Below are positions 32,879 to 45,599 of a DNA stretch of 64,000 nt, one piece after another (the first letter of the stretch is position 1; the number at the start of each line of letters is the position of its first letter). The stretch is from Cladosporium sp. IMV 00045 (taxonomy: Eukaryota; Ascomycota; Dothideomycetes; Cladosporiales; Cladosporiaceae). Location of the stretch: positions 1 to 64,000 of the forward strand of contig MSJI02000645.1 in NCBI GenBank assembly GCA_001931905.2, written 5' to 3'. The notes under the pieces were generated by a model. It had not been told where the DNA came from and made no database searches. It saw only the letters and a list, made by a program, of their open reading frames with translations. The translations under genes and the position numbers were made by a program.

Positions 32879-33712
32879 ATGACCGCCAAACCCACTATCC
32901 TCCTCATACCCGGTGCATGCACCCAATCTTCCTGCTTCGACCGGCTCCGACCCTACTTCCACCGCGCGGGCTACGAAACGTTAGCAGTCTCCCACCCAAG
33001 CGCCAACCCATCCGACCCTTTCGCCCACGACGCCGAGACGTTCGCTCTGAACGTGCAAAACGTCTACCTCCAACCCCTCCTCGACGCCGGCAAAGACGTC
33101 CTCGTCTACGCTTACTCCTCCGGCGGCTCGCAGACCGGCACCAACGGCCCGTCATGGGTCAAATCCGAGCGCGAGGCGCGGGGAGAGAAAGGCGGCGTCA
33201 TCGGCATCGTTTACATGAGCTGCGCTCCTGTCCCCGCGGGCGTGGACCAGTTGACTTTCATGGGAGGCGCGTGGCCACCTTTCGTCAAGGCTGATACGGT
33301 ATTACCTCTAGCCTCTCGCAGTGTGTGATATGCTCTCAAGACTAACAAGACAATCCCACCAAAGCCCGCACCAGGCCTCTTCGTCTTCGACCCCGCCATC
33401 CCCCACCTCTTCAACGACGCTTCTCCGTCCGAGCAAGAAGCTCTCGCGGAGACGGCCCTCCCGCACGCGGAAAAGGTCATCACCACCCCCGTGCTCCCAC
33501 CCCTCTGGGCCGAGCGCGCGCTCGACGGTCGTAGAATTTGGCTTAAAGCTATGCTGGATGCGACGTTCACGCCGGATGTTGCGCAGGCTTTCATTGAGGG
33601 CTCAGGTGTGCAGTGGGAGGTCGTCGAGAGGGAGGTGGGACATTGTGGGTTTGTGGCGAGGCCGGATGTTGTGGCGGGGGTGGTTTTGGGGGCAGTTGAG
33701 AGGTGGGGGTGA
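32879..33712 (+). CDS. alpha/beta hydrolase (esterase-like, GxSxG variant), copy A
   Basis: The model is join(32879..33298,33365..33712), 255 aa, with a 66-nt intron. All motifs of the copy at 21992-22826 are conserved (AYSSGGSQTG, REVGHCGF). Amino acid changes are scattered at surface-type positions. Confidence 0.85.
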
Positions 33713-33963
33713 GGGGGTTTGGTGGTGGAGAGGGTCTTATGATGGAAGGGATGCTTGGATGCTATTTGACTACATATGTAGGGTATCGATACCTTAGGAA
33801 AACCCTGTAGCATGAACACAATTGCCTGAATCATAATGAAAATCACAATTCACGTCTATGCTTCCCTTCAAGAACACACAGACGACCCTTCCTCTTCCCT
33901 CTATATTTCAAATGCAAAAGGTATCACGCCCGCGCAAGTCGCAGAGCCGTGCCAAAGATATAT

Positions 33964-34070
33964 TGATGAGAGTGGGATTCGAACCCACGCCCTTTCGGAC
34001 TAGCGATTGTAGAAATATTGAGGACGACATCGCCTTAAGCTAGCGCCTTAGACCGCTCGGCCATCTCACC
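33964..34070 (-). tRNA. tRNA-Leu(AAG) with intron, copy A
   Basis: The mature 80 nt are identical to the copy at 23062-23168. The 27-nt intron differs at four positions, all transitions. Both promoters (A and B boxes) are intact. Confidence 0.95.
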
Positions 34071-34430
34071 GTTCAGATTGGTGGAATCTGATGGTAGCAT
34101 TTGCGCTTCAGCAGCCCATGTGCGCTGACAGTTAGCGAGGGCTCTGCTTTGCCTGACTGCGTTATGGTGGATCGATGGGATAGGGTTGTTTCGAAGTACA
34201 TGTAGGCTCGGGAAGTTTCGTAGAAGCGATAGAGCCCTGACCAAGGCATGCTGAATTGCAGATGAAGAGTGAGAGTGAAGGGTGAAGAGCGACAAGCAGG
34301 ACGTTGTAGAAGATGCTTGGGGGCAACCGCGCTAGCGAAAGCTTAAACCTGCTCCCTACTACTCCAGAAGCCTACGCACTTGCATGTGATTTCCAGAAGG
34401 CCATTGAGAAAAAAGCAAACAGGGAATAAC
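34071..34430. other. spacer between tRNA-Leu and augmin subunit 1 (copy A)
   Basis: Aligns with 23169-23509 but has about 20 extra bases near 34190-34215. I see no gene. Confidence 0.5.
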
Positions 34431-35294
34431 ATGGACACCGACGCAGACTGGGCAGCCAACGCTCTCTTCTCGCCTTCCAAGGCACGCATAGCCCAAGCGC
34501 AAGCCCGCGACTGGGGATTTGTAGATACCTGGCTGACGAAGAGATACGGCGGCAAACGAATCCCGGCTTTCGAGAGGAATGACGAAACTCTGGAGGCGTT
34601 GCTCGCTCTCGCCACGCAGAATGAAAGCGCAGACGAGCAGCGAATGGCCGTCGATCGAGTCGAGCAATCCGCCCTGAACGGCTTCGACAAACAGCGCACC
34701 GGACAGGCAGAGGACGTCTTCCAAGCCGTGGCGAGATATCTGGACCACAGGGGCGAAGAGAGCCTTGATCTACTGGCACAAGCGGCTGTCAGTCTTGACA
34801 TCCCTCCCGCTTCGGGCATGGGGAATTTCATCGCGGCTTCCATCGAGCTACAGACTGGTTCTTTCGACCTCCGCCAGCAGCAAACGCAACTCCAGAATCA
34901 GCTCGCAGCGCTCCAGCGCGAGTGCAACAGGTTAAAATCCCTCCTCCGCGAAATCAAGGACGACGCTTTCCGCCCTTCGTCCGAGCTGCCTGAGCAAACA
35001 GTCGAGTGGGCGAAGAGTTCCAAGCACCTCAAGGCTAAGATTGGCGAGTACGATGACCGTTTGAGCGCTCTTCGCGCTGCGGGAACGCCTTCGCCTACGC
35101 TTGAGCAGTTTGCGAAGCAGATGGAGCAGTATCAGGCTGCGAGGCAGAGGTTGGCGGAGCTTGAGGCGGAGTTGAAGGGGTTTCAGAGTTTGCCGACGAA
35201 TGCGAGGGAGGCGAGGGCGGCGTTGGAGCGGGCGAGGGATGAGTTAAGGGTTTTGGCGCAGAGGCGGGATAGGATGTTTGAATCACTTGTGTAA
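34431..35294 (+). CDS. HAUS augmin-like complex subunit 1, copy A
   Basis: 287 aa, collinear with 23510-24373 without indels. Substitutions are conservative (for example LAKRYGG to LTKRYGG, VNLD to VSLD). Retention of an uninterrupted coiled-coil frame in both copies supports it as a real gene. Confidence 0.75.
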   Translation: MDTDADWAANALFSPSKARIAQAQARDWGFVDTWLTKRYGGKRIPAFERNDETLEALLALATQNESADEQRMAVDRVEQSALNGFDKQRTGQAEDVFQAVARYLDHRGEESLDLLAQAAVSLDIPPASGMGNFIAASIELQTGSFDLRQQQTQLQNQLAALQRECNRLKSLLREIKDDAFRPSSELPEQTVEWAKSSKHLKAKIGEYDDRLSALRAAGTPSPTLEQFAKQMEQYQAARQRLAELEAELKGFQSLPTNAREARAALERARDELRVLAQRRDRMFESLV

Positions 35295-35444
35295 GGCTGA
35301 ACATGAAATTGGGGTTGCTTTCGGATGCCGTCACATAGTCTTCGCTGGCCATTATTCGACTCCTGGGCCTAGTGTGGTCACATTCGACTTCTACTGTCTA
35401 CCTATCCACTTCGGACGCCGCGTCCCCAACTCGACACATGACCC

Positions 35445-36296
35445 TCACAGCGAAGAACAGAAGCTATCTACCTCCTCAGCCACACGTTCCGGAAGCTCGA
35501 CACAATGCCAATGTCCACACGCATCAAGCACCTTCAGATCCTTCTTCGACGATCCAACATGCTCATGGATATACTTGCAGCCTTCAAGAGGAGCGGATTT
35601 GTCCTCGTCACCTGCCAAAATGCAAACAGGCGCTTGGATGGCGGAGAAGTCTGGTTCCTCGGCATCGATGATTGCTTGGCAATGCGAAGCATATCCCTTC
35701 GGATCCGAGCCCATGATCAGTTCGCGGATGAAAGCTTTCGTCAAGGCTGAGGCCTTGGAACCAGTGGCTGCTTGTGGGATTGTGTTTGCCATTGGCTCCA
35801 TGCCGTCTTTGTGGATGGGTTAGCTGGTTCCGAACGAGAGATGGAATCGATACTTCGCACCTTTCAAAACCGTGTCTATTCGCGGTTTGAACATTTCTGG
35901 TTTCACAGAGCCGGGGTTCACAGGCCCAACGGGCACAACGCCAGCCACACGCTCAGGATACTTGGACGCAATGATACAAGCCATGGTGCCTCCCATGGAA
36001 TGGCCAGCGATTACCGCTCTCGGGATGCTCAAATGATCCATGAGCCCGATAACATCCGCGGCCAGCCCTTCCAGGGTCACTTTCTCGCCTTGCGACTTGC
36101 TTCGTCCAGCGCCGTAGCTGTCCAGTGCAATGCAGCGGTGTTTCGAAGCGAGCTGGGAGATAATGGGCATCCAGTAGTTTTGCGATGAGCCTAGGCCGTG
36201 GATCATCATGATTGGCGGTTTGTCGCTGGGGACTGAGTGGAGGGTGTTGGAGTCATGGTAGTGGATTCGATGATCGTTTATTGTGGCGTATGGCAT
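35445..36296 (-). CDS. alpha/beta hydrolase (GHSMG), enol-lactonase/esterase-like, copy A
   Basis: The model is complement(join(35445..35806,35861..36296)), 265 aa, the same exon lengths and 54-nt intron as copy B. The oxyanion strand, GHSMG elbow and DACGHW His motif are conserved. The frame is open upstream of the ATG at 36296, but that extension is absent in copy B. Confidence 0.88.
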
Positions 36297-37130
36297 CTTT
36301 TTTGAGAGTTTAATTTTCTTTTGGAGGTGTTCAATACTGAATTGTTTAGAGACAAATGCTGGTAATGATTGTTTCCTTCGACTGTTGGCGATGTTGGTAC
36401 ATCGGCATCCCACCTCGGTACCTGGAAAGGTGGATCTCAAAGTGACGTCGGGTCTTGGCAATGATATGTAAATGTCGGATACGTACATGTACATGTACTC
36501 AGGTACAGTAGACTATTTACCTTTCAGATTATGGTCGAAAAGCGTGTGTACATGCTTGAAGAAGTCATTTTCCTATAAGTGATGCAGCTCAATTGTCACG
36601 TTGATTTTCGAGACTACGTCGATATGGATGGCGACCGTGCTCTCAATTGCGGCTATGGCACGGATATCTATTCACTGTTTCCATCCAACGATATTCCTTT
36701 TCAGAGCCCTTATAATATGTTCTGAAGAGGAATGATTCTAAATGTTTACATCCAGCAACGAAAGACATTGGTATTCCACCATCCGTGTCGGAAGAGGTCC
36801 GCGTTCCTGCCGAACACATCCGCATCAAGGTGCAGAGCCGATTGCAAATATCCGACTGGACCCCCTTCTCCAAGCATTGTATTAGCGATGTTGTGTCACC
36901 AAATGGAACTATTGGCGCACAATTACACCGAGAGCAGGCCTTCCTCTTCTCTCGAAATTGCGTGAGGATAGAATCACTCATTGATACTATTCAATGAAGG
37001 CATTGGCTGATTCATCCAGCAAAACCTCATTCCCGAAATTTTGTCAAGCTAATCTGGGATTGCAGTCTTAACTGTCTAATCAGCGAAACACGACGTTGAT
37101 TTCTCGAGCCTGTCTAGCATGCCCACCCGT
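36297..37130. other. intergenic region, hydrolase promoter and mannanase 3' flank (copy A)
   Basis: Aligns with 25376-26220, with several short indels. I see no gene. Confidence 0.5.
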
Positions 37131-38596
37131 CTACTTATTCAAGCGGTTCACCGCAGCAGCGTGCTCGTAAACCAGCGGCTTCGCTTCGGCGCTGAGTACA
37201 GAGTTAGCTTCATTTAAACCGACATCCGCAGCAGTAGGCACTTACTCGTCCAAGTAGATCGTGAAACCATCATTATGGTTCCTCCCATAAGAGTAGCCGG
37301 AATATCCATACTGCCAGTACATGTCTGACATCTTCTCCTTCAGACTCGTCTTCTGCCACAACGACAGCACCTCCACCCTAGTGGCATTTTCCACACGGCC
37401 GAGGTACTCGAGGCGGGCCTCTGGCGTGAGCCATCCTGTCGACACAGTCAGATTCGAGCCGCACTCATATCGGTGAAGAGACCTTACCATATTCCTCATG
37501 CACAACAGGCTTCTTGATCTTCCGCATCGACTTCCCATGATCCTTAATCCACTGCACAGTCCACGCCACAGTCTTGGACCACCAATCCGGGTACGAGTGG
37601 AACGTGCCAAAATCGATATTCTTCAGCTTCAGCTCCACGTCAAAATCACTCCCGTCGGAACCATTGTACGCCCAGTCGTCGGACTGGATGTTGAACCCTC
37701 CCTCGCTGCCCGTCGTGACGAGGTGGTTCTTGTCCAGGCTCTTGATGTAGGCGCTCATCTCGTCGTACCACTCGGTCAGGAGCTCGGGCGTGCAGTTGTC
37801 GGATCTGGGGAGGTTGCGCGTTCCGTCGGCGCCGCAGCGGGCTTCGTTTGCGATTTCCCAGGCCATGATGCTGGGGTTGTCTTTGTACCGGGTTACCATT
37901 GCTTTGATGTAGCGTTTGAATGCTTTCTTGATCTTGGGGAGGCGGTAGAACTGGAGCTTGTTAGCGTTCTGACAGTCGAGGGCGTGGTATCCAAACGAAC
38001 ATCGTCGTGGCACTGGCCTCCAAGGTTGACAGTGTACACATCCATGCCTCCGTAGTCGGCCCAGTTGTTGGTGAGTGCTACGATGAGCTTGATGCCGACT
38101 TTGCTGGCCGCGTTGACGACTTTGTCGAAGGCTTGAACGTTGATCGTGGACTCGCCGTTCGCCCAGCGTTGGAAAACGACTTCAGTCCCGCCGGCACCTT
38201 CGCCGCCGTACTGTGGCAGGCCTTCGGGGATGTATGTGACGTTCTTGTCATTGAATCCCCACGTGCGAAATACATTCAAGCCCGCATCTTTGGCGGCGGT
38301 CAAGCCTTTTTCGACGTCTGCTTGGTTCTGCTTGAGTTGTTAGTCGTAGCAATCGAAGGGTTGCCTTTGGTGCATACGTTGTTGAAGGGAAAGTACTAAG
38401 ACGCCGGTCAGTTTTGATTCTTTCGAAACAATGGCAGCATGGCAACACTCACGTAAGCATTGCTACCAGCAAAATAGAAATCTTTGCCATCAAGCTTGAA
38501 CTTCGTCCCAGATGTTGTCACGAAACCTTTGGGGGGCTTGGGCGCCGCCAGAGCGGTGCATGAAAGCAAGGCAACTGAAAGGTGTTTCACCCACAT
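37131..38596 (-). CDS. secreted GH5 endo-1,4-beta-mannosidase, copy A (intact)
   Basis: The model is complement(join(37131..37191,37246..37435,37488..37950,38001..38327,38378..38395,38453..38596)), 400 aa. The signal peptide is [17 protein letters not shown]. The GH5 (subfamily 7-like) catalytic domain shows [22 protein letters not shown], the acid/base Glu199 in [18 protein letters not shown] and the nucleophile region VVHEEYG (Glu316, the residue before Tyr-Gly, by analogy with known fungal mannanases). It hydrolyses internal beta-1,4-mannosidic bonds of plant mannans outside the cell. Exon 2 is only 18 nt (encodes YFPFNN). Introns are 50-57 nt. This copy defines the frame lost in the B copy. 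Confidence 0.93.
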
Positions 38597-39349
38597 TCTG
38601 TCGAAACGATGCTCCGACAAAGAGAGCGTGTGAGTGGATACGAGGATACTGCGGCCATTGCTAGGTATTTATTCTTCCCAACCGTACAATGAACTGGATC
38701 CTTGGTAAACACCCATTAGTGCCTCGGCTGCCGGTGTCTGATGAATCTGATGCGGAGCACAATGGCCGAGATCTCAATTCATGGACGCTTGAATGTTTGG
38801 AGCGGAACCCCTCAGTGGTTTTTGCCAGAAGACGGTGCTTGAGAGGCGGAGATGTTCTAGGGTTTTTCCGTCTGGCGCAATAGTGTCATAGTGAAGGCGG
38901 GAGCCTCGAGAACTATAAGTAGGGCTCAAATCTCTCCGCACAGATTGAGGTATCCGGAGGCGCATCCTCCGGCTGGGCATTGCTGGGATCGACACTGAAA
39001 ATAACACGTTCTTTCAATTTTTTGCTGAAGTCATGTCTAGAGACTAAAGAGTAGTTGTTGATAGGGATTGTGTCATAGACCGGATTCCGCGGCAAAGCCC
39101 AAAGTAAGCCATCATACATGTAACGAAGGCGAAGATTAAAATGTAATGTTTTACAAAGTCAATAACTAGTACACAGCCAATCAAAAGAGATTTTGCGCTC
39201 GATGTTGATGTGAAGTCTGAACACATTGTAACCGCGAGAAGCACTCGCAGCTGCAGGCTCTGGTCACAAAACATGTCAGACATAACAGCAAGCTCTATCA
39301 AGGCCCGACATTTCCGTAGAATTCTGTGCAAGCTCTCCGAGTTGAAGAC
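38597..39349. promoter_or_regulatory. mannanase promoter and DUF1275 3' flank (copy A)
   Basis: Keeps the minus-strand TATA-like AATAAATACC near 38669 and the TATAAG near 38920 seen in copy B. The rest shows no gene. Confidence 0.4.
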
Positions 39350-40250
39350 TCAATCATGAGTTCTCTCAGGAGCCCACACAGACCAAGCGACGACGACCAC
39401 AGCCTTGAGTCCCACGGCGGTCCATAGAGCTCCAGTGAATCCGATTGACGTGTGAGCGAACGCGCCACCAACCAAGGCGCCACCCAGAAGGAGCAGAGGC
39501 GCTGCTGTTCTCCTGTTACGGTCCGGGTTGTCCTTGATGCCAGGCTTGAAGAGATTTGGATCCGAGAAGAGATCGCAATAATTGGACGTCAGCACCACGC
39601 TGGTCAGGCCGGAATATTGCAAAGCTCGAGATGCCACCGCTTGGCCCGCAGACTGGAATGCGAGGAGTGCGAGAGAAACTCCCACCCACGAGTTCAAGGG
39701 AGAATCTCTGTCAATTTCAGGGCCGAGGGTTGACATCAGCGCCGCGATGAGGATGAAGACAGCCTGCAGAAAGAAGGAGCCAACCAAGACCCATCGTTTA
39801 CAGGGCGAGAAGTTCCGATGAAGCGTGCTGAAGAAAAGGCTACCAAGGCAAAAGCAAGCGATGGAGATCAGAGCGCGTAACCATCTGTCACTTTCCCCTG
39901 GTGCCACAAGGCCCAATCCGAGGTAGACAGTATTGCCTGCATGGGTAGCGTCAGATTTTGCTGCATGTAGCCGAATCGGTTGTAACGAGTAACAGGAGTA
40001 GCTCACCCGTCTGCATGCTAGCGAAGCTGCCGAATACGCTGATACTGCTGCCGTCGAGTAACCCGGTGATGAGATAGCAACCCAGCAAGGCGACATCTCC
40101 CCAAGATTTGGTGACGTTGTCGTTCATGTGCTTTGTGAATGCATGCTTGCGAGACTGCTTGCTGAGCATGGCCGCCCTCTCTGCGTCTACCTGGTTTGGC
40201 GCAGGGCCTTCTGACTGGACTGTACCGTACCCGCTACGAGTTGTTGCCAT
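39350..40250 (-). CDS. DUF1275 (YoaK-family) membrane protein, copy A
   Basis: The model is complement(join(39350..39936,40007..40250)), 276 aa, with a 70-nt intron. Same signature and helices as copy B. It is four residues shorter in the hydrophilic N-terminal region (12-base deletion near 40133). Confidence 0.9.
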
Positions 40251-40932
40251 TGCTGTTTCTCACTTCGATGTCGAACATTCAAGATTGCAAGTCATCAGCC
40301 TGTTGAGTGAAGCGCTGTTGTTTTGGCAGACCCTGTGTCGCTGAAATTGCAGTGACCCAGACCACGGCTTGGAAGGCCATAATAAACGGCATCACACGGA
40401 AGCATCATCTTGGTGCTCACTTTGAATCGTAGCACAACGATACTTTCTTATCGGCATGTCTGCACTGCTTTCAGCTAGTGACAAGTCTCCCAGATTCGAG
40501 GTCTGTCCTTCCCCCACTTTCATCGGCACTCCAGGTTGTACCCTATGCAGTGTGATGTGATGCCTCTTGGCCTTGTTTATCAGCATATCTTCAGGATCTG
40601 AGACATTCGACGTCTCTCAATTGTTATCAATTGGGCATTTGAATTACCCAGTGTCCCTAGTTTCAACAAGCAGACTAAATCGTTTCATCCAACATCTTTT
40701 TCAAAGCGATCGTTACTGCCGCTCGATCGGCTCGGTCCAAGCGCCAAGTCTGCCTTGGTTGCCGCTTGATCTCATCAGCCATCATCACCCTGCCATTCCA
40801 CCACTATCTGGCAAAGGGTCAAGGAAGTCTCGTCCATTCGGCGCAAATAGCGTTGCTCGCGCTAGGCCGATGCGGTGGAGAAGAAGCAAGAAGCATTAAC
40901 GTCGCACACGGCCATCCGTAGACCCGTCCACC
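40251..40932. promoter_or_regulatory. divergent region between DUF1275 (-) and the YVC1-type gene (+), copy A
   Basis: 682 bases with both promoters. Open frames such as 40567-40899 are not kept in frame in copy B (51685 onward), so they are not called. It contains a roughly 60-base segment near 40495-40540 that copy B lacks. Confidence 0.5.
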
Positions 40933-43425
40933 ATGGCACCCTCTCCTTTCCCCGAAGACACCACCCTCGCCCAGCAAATATTTCGCACTCCTAGCATTCT
41001 CACAGGCGCTCGCAAAGCCTCCAACGCCTCCGTCCGCGAATCCTCTGCGATCGCCCAGGCTGCTGGGGAGCCTGGCGGTATTGCATCTCCCGGCCAGCGC
41101 GTTGCCTACACCGAACCCGAACGACCTTCCCTACCGGCACGCCTCGCTGCGGGCCTGCGAGGCGAAAGTCACAGGAGCATGAATGAGGCTATGCGACTGG
41201 CGCGTTCGCGCGAAGAGCAAGAGACCTTACTGAATGATGAAGAGCAGGCGGACGATGATGGCTGTTATCCACCAAGGAAGAACGACGATCCGCGAGCACC
41301 AAACCCTCACGGTAGGCTGCCGGTTTATACAACTATTCATAAAATCAGGCGACTAGTCGTCGCAAGCATTGGTAGGTCATTACCTCGTACTTTCCTCCCT
41401 CGACCTTGCGCAAGATCAATCGCTTTTTTTCTGTTGTTTTGGCCAAGAAATGAAAGAAGCTTGCGATTCTTCAACAGAACAGTGAGAGCGAGCTGCTAAT
41501 TCATGAGGGATTCTGTCCCTTGAATAGATGACCCATACTCTGTCGATCAACTTAAGAGTCCTCGAATGAATATCAGCGTCATCAGACCTTTAGTCGATCA
41601 CCTCTATGACCCGGACGATGTCTCGGTCGTATACTGCTTACTGGTAAATCGCATGCAGTTCTTGCGTGAACAGAGCTACCAGGCACACCACCAAACAGTG
41701 AACATCACCCGCGCTACTGTTTGTGAGTTGATTGCCGCTCGCGTTCTGCGTAGGTTTGATGAAGACCACGAAGGAAGACAGGGCTTGCTCATGATAGCCA
41801 ACGTTCTGGTTGCCGGATTCGAGCCCTTCCAAAATGCGCCTCCTGAAGTTACGAGGACAAATAAAGCCGCTCTTCATTGGGCTATCAGATCGCATTTCAT
41901 CAGACCGGATCAAGAAAGGATGTTGACAGCGCTAGAGGTTGCGATCGTGACTGAGTCAAAAGGGTTCTTGAGCTCTACATCCTGTCAAAAGATCGTCGAC
42001 GCAGTCTATCGGGGGAGAATCACTTATACGCCTACATCATTCATCGACATCCTCCCTGATCGCTACAAAAGCCGCGGAATCGCGTTGTACGATCCCCGAA
42101 AAGCACCAGTCCTTAATCAGTATCGACTCATTGTGCCACGAACCAGGAACATCATCGAAGCCTGCCAGTTTATCCTCCTGCTTCTTCTTTACGTCTTGAC
42201 GATGGCCAACAAATCCCGCGCGATGGGTCCTGAACACCTACGATTCACGGTCGCCGAGCTGGTTTTTGCCGTCTATGGTGTCGGATGGTGCCTAGATGAG
42301 ATGGCTTCTATCACGGAACACGGCTGGACAGTTCATACAGAAAATTTATGGTCATTCCTCGACATCACATTTGTACTCATCTTTTCGACTTACTTTGGCA
42401 TCCGAATGCATGGCTTGGCAACGAACGATGGCAGCATTTCGAAACTGGCGCTTGATGTCTTATCGCTCGGCGCACCGATCCTCTTGCCTCGACTAGCGTT
42501 CTGTCTGATGCCGGAAAATATGCTGTTCATTGCGCTGCGAGCAATGATGGCAGACTTCACGTTTCTCACCATTCTGGCTGGCTGGTGCTTCGGTGGCTTT
42601 CTTCTTGCGATGCACTGGCTCTCTGAGTCTCAAGATGGCTACACCAAGCACTCTTCTATCACCATCGGCAAGTGGATGCTCTGGATCTGGTTCGGTCTTG
42701 ACGGGACAGGTGTACAGCGCTCTGCAGAAATGCACTGGCTCCTTGGCCCTACTCTGATGATCACCTTCGCATTCCTGGGAAATACTCTCTTCCTCACCAT
42801 CCTCGTCGCCATGTTAAGCAACACCTACACCACCCTAGCAAACAATGCGACCGCCGAGATCCAATTCCGCCGCGCCGTCCTCACATTCGAGGGAGTGAAA
42901 TCCGACGCCATTTTCGCGTACCGCCCGCCCTTCAACGTCATGGCCCTCTTCATCCTCCTACCTTTGAAAATGCTTATCACAGACCGCTGGTTCCACAAGA
43001 TCAACGTAACAGCCGTCCGCGTTCTCAACGCCCCAATCCTGCTGCTGATATCTCTCTACGAGCGTCGCTACCTCTGGAAACGCAGCCGCTACTTCTCCCC
43101 TCCGCGCAAACACACCTGGCTGACGCTGTGGGAGCACTTCGGCGCACATGGCGATTTGCAAGCCGTCTTCGACAACGAACCACCCCAGAGCGTTCTGGAT
43201 GAGATCGATGATGTGGATGAAGTGCTTGGTGGTGATATGTGGGATGGTGGGTATGTGGATGCTTTGAGGAGGAGACGAGGCAGTCGGAGTGTTTATAGCT
43301 ATGATGCTGGTTCGGGACGGGCTAGTGGTGATGAGGGTTTGAGGAGGAGGAGGAGCACGAGGGAGTTTCCTGGACTGAGGGGAGAGTTGAGGTTGGGGAG
43401 TAATGATGTTATTGGCGATGTGTAG
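40933..43425 (+). CDS. YVC1: Yvc1-type TRP cation channel, copy A
   Basis: The model is join(40933..41371,41528..43425), 778 aa; the 156-nt intron is the longest here. A cytosolic N-terminal domain of about 300 residues precedes six or more hydrophobic helices (starting FILLLLLYVLTMANKSRA). The pore-proximal WMLWIWFGLDGTGVQRS and the last helix LGNTLFLTILVAMLSNTYT follow. The C-terminus is acidic (DEIDDVDEVLGGD), matching the acidic calcium-responsive tail known for yeast Yvc1, then Arg-rich. Yvc1/TRPY channels release calcium from the vacuole on osmotic or mechanical stimulation; vacuolar location is inferred from the family. An unspliced reading from 41566 would lose 160 N-terminal residues that are conserved in both copies. 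Confidence 0.9.
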
Positions 43426-43657
43426 GGGATAGATTATAGTATCGTATTCAATGAATCCAGCACATTCTCTGATTTCTTCTGCTCCAGCACTGCCAGTGTA
43501 ATATTATATCATGTCTCCCCAAAAGATCGACGTTCTCAAGTCCGCCACGGCATGTTTCTGCCCCACTTACGGAAGCCAGACGATCACGACATCGACCGTA
43601 AATGATATTCAATCGTCCCATCAACGTTTGTACACTTGACAATCGGTCAAATGCATC

Positions 43658-45599
43658 ATGATGCCATCTCTTCGCACATTCATCGCTATTCTGAGCTTAT
43701 GCGTCGTCCTCATCGCCGCTGTCTGGGGCCCAAGTAGCCCGCAGCAGCAGATTCTAGGAGGCAAGAAGCAACCCAATATTGTCATGATCCTCACCGATGA
43801 TCAGGACCTTCACATGGATTCTTTGGCTTATATGCCTCATACTCGAAAGCATATTGCTGAGCAAGGGACTTCTTTCGTCAATCATTTCTGCACCAATGCG
43901 TTGTGCTGCCCTTCTCGTGTGACTCTGTGGACTGGCAAATCTCCTCATAATACAAATGTTACAGACGTCAATCCGCCTCATGGTAGGTACCTCATGTCGT
44001 GATTGATCATATAAGCAAGGCTGACATTCGAAACAGGCGGGTACCCTAAATTCATCTCTCAAGGCTTCAACGACAATTACTTGCCTCTGTGGCTCCAGTC
44101 CGCGGGCTACAACACCTATTACGTGGGAAAGCTCTTCAACGCGCAGAAAGTGACGAACTACGACAAACCGCACGCCGCAGGCTGGACTAGCTCTGACTTC
44201 CTCCTCGATCCGTTCACGTACGAGTACAAGAATGCCACCTTTCAGCGAAACCACGATCCGCCGGTGTCCTACGAGGGCAAATATTCAACGGACATTGTGG
44301 CTTCGAAGGCATATGGTTTCCTCGATGAGGCAGTGAATGCCAAGAAGCCGTTCATGCTGACAGTCGCGCCTGTTGCTCCGCACAGCAATGTTCATATCGT
44401 CGACAAGAATATACATGGGAATTACTCTGGCGCTTCGGCCATACAGTCTCCGCCTGTGCCTGCTGATAGACACAAAGATCTGTTCCAGGATGTCGAAGTC
44501 CCTCGCTCGCCTGCCTTCAATCCAGATTCGGTAATGTTGTATCTCTCAAGATTGAGTAGCGTTCGCTAATACGTCGCAGCCCAACGGCGCTTCATGGATT
44601 GCTCAGCTCACCCAGCAAAACAAGACGAACATCGAATACAACGACGAATGGTACCGCAACCGCATTCGCTCCCTTCAAGCCGTCGATGAGATGGTGGCGG
44701 AGCTCACCCAGCAACTAGAGCGCCACGGCATCCTCGAAGAAACCTACCTCATCTTCACAACCGACAATGGATACCACATCGGCCAACACCGCCTCCAACC
44801 AGGAAAACAATGCGCATACAAAGAAGACATCAACATCCCCTTCATGATCCGCGGACCGCAACTACCGCAAGGCCAGACATCAGAGCTAGTCACATCACAC
44901 ACCGACCTGGCGGCGACTTTCCTTGCCATCGCCGGAGCGCCTGCGCGAGACGATCTGGACGGCGAAGCCATCCCTCTCACGGCGGAGGATATGCTCGCGG
45001 CCGCATCCCACCGACAGGAACACGTCAATGTGGAAATGTGGGGCATCATCATGTCCGAGGGCAAGTACGGTGCCGATTTGCATCACAATCACACGTACAA
45101 GGCGCTGAGGGTTGTGGGCGAGCGGTACGATTTGCGCTATACCGTGTGGTGTAATGGCGAGCATGAGCTTTATGACTTGCATGTAAGTACCTGATGACCT
45201 GCCCTAGGAAAGGTTGGCGTATGACACTAACAGTAGAAGAACGATCCCCACGAGCTGCGCAATATTTACACAGAGGCGAAGAAAGCCCCGTCAGTATCTT
45301 CCAACAAAGGCGCTGACGCCGACGCCACAGGCACCTCTGTAGAAGGCATCGTATCCCGCCTCGACGCCCTACTCGTCGTTCTCAAGACTTGCAAAGCCCG
45401 CGAGTGCACTCACCCGTGGGAGGTATTACATCCGAGTGGTGACGTGCATTCTCTTGAAGATGCTCTAAGGAGCGAGTTCGACGCTTTCTACGCTGCGCAG
45501 CGGAAGCTTTACTGGACGCAGTGTGAGCAGGCGTATGTGGCCGAGAGCGAAGGGCCGGAGGCTGTGGATCGGTTCATGTGGCATGAGATTTCTGGATAG
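43658..45599 (+). CDS. arylsulfatase (formylglycine-dependent), copy A
   Basis: The model is join(43658..43982,44037..44530,44580..45182,45237..45599), 594 aa. An N-terminal hydrophobic signal/anchor (TFIAILSLCVVLIAAVW) is followed by the metal-binding DDQD (47-50) and the FGly motif CCPSR (Cys83 to Arg87; Cys83 is the residue to be oxidised), then GKSPHNTNV. TDNGYHIGQHR carries further active-site residues. Family members hydrolyse sulfate esters, usually in the secretory path or outside the cell. Introns are 54, 49 and 54 nt. The last acceptor is shifted so that a Lys precedes NDPHEL, absent in copy B. Two adjacent ATGs are possible starts (43658, 43661); copy B keeps only the second. Confidence 0.92.

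Noticed and set aside
40567..40899. 110-codon plus-strand frame upstream of the YVC1-type channel
   Set aside because: The copy B equivalent has indels that break the frame after a few codons. It is probably a transcribed leader.
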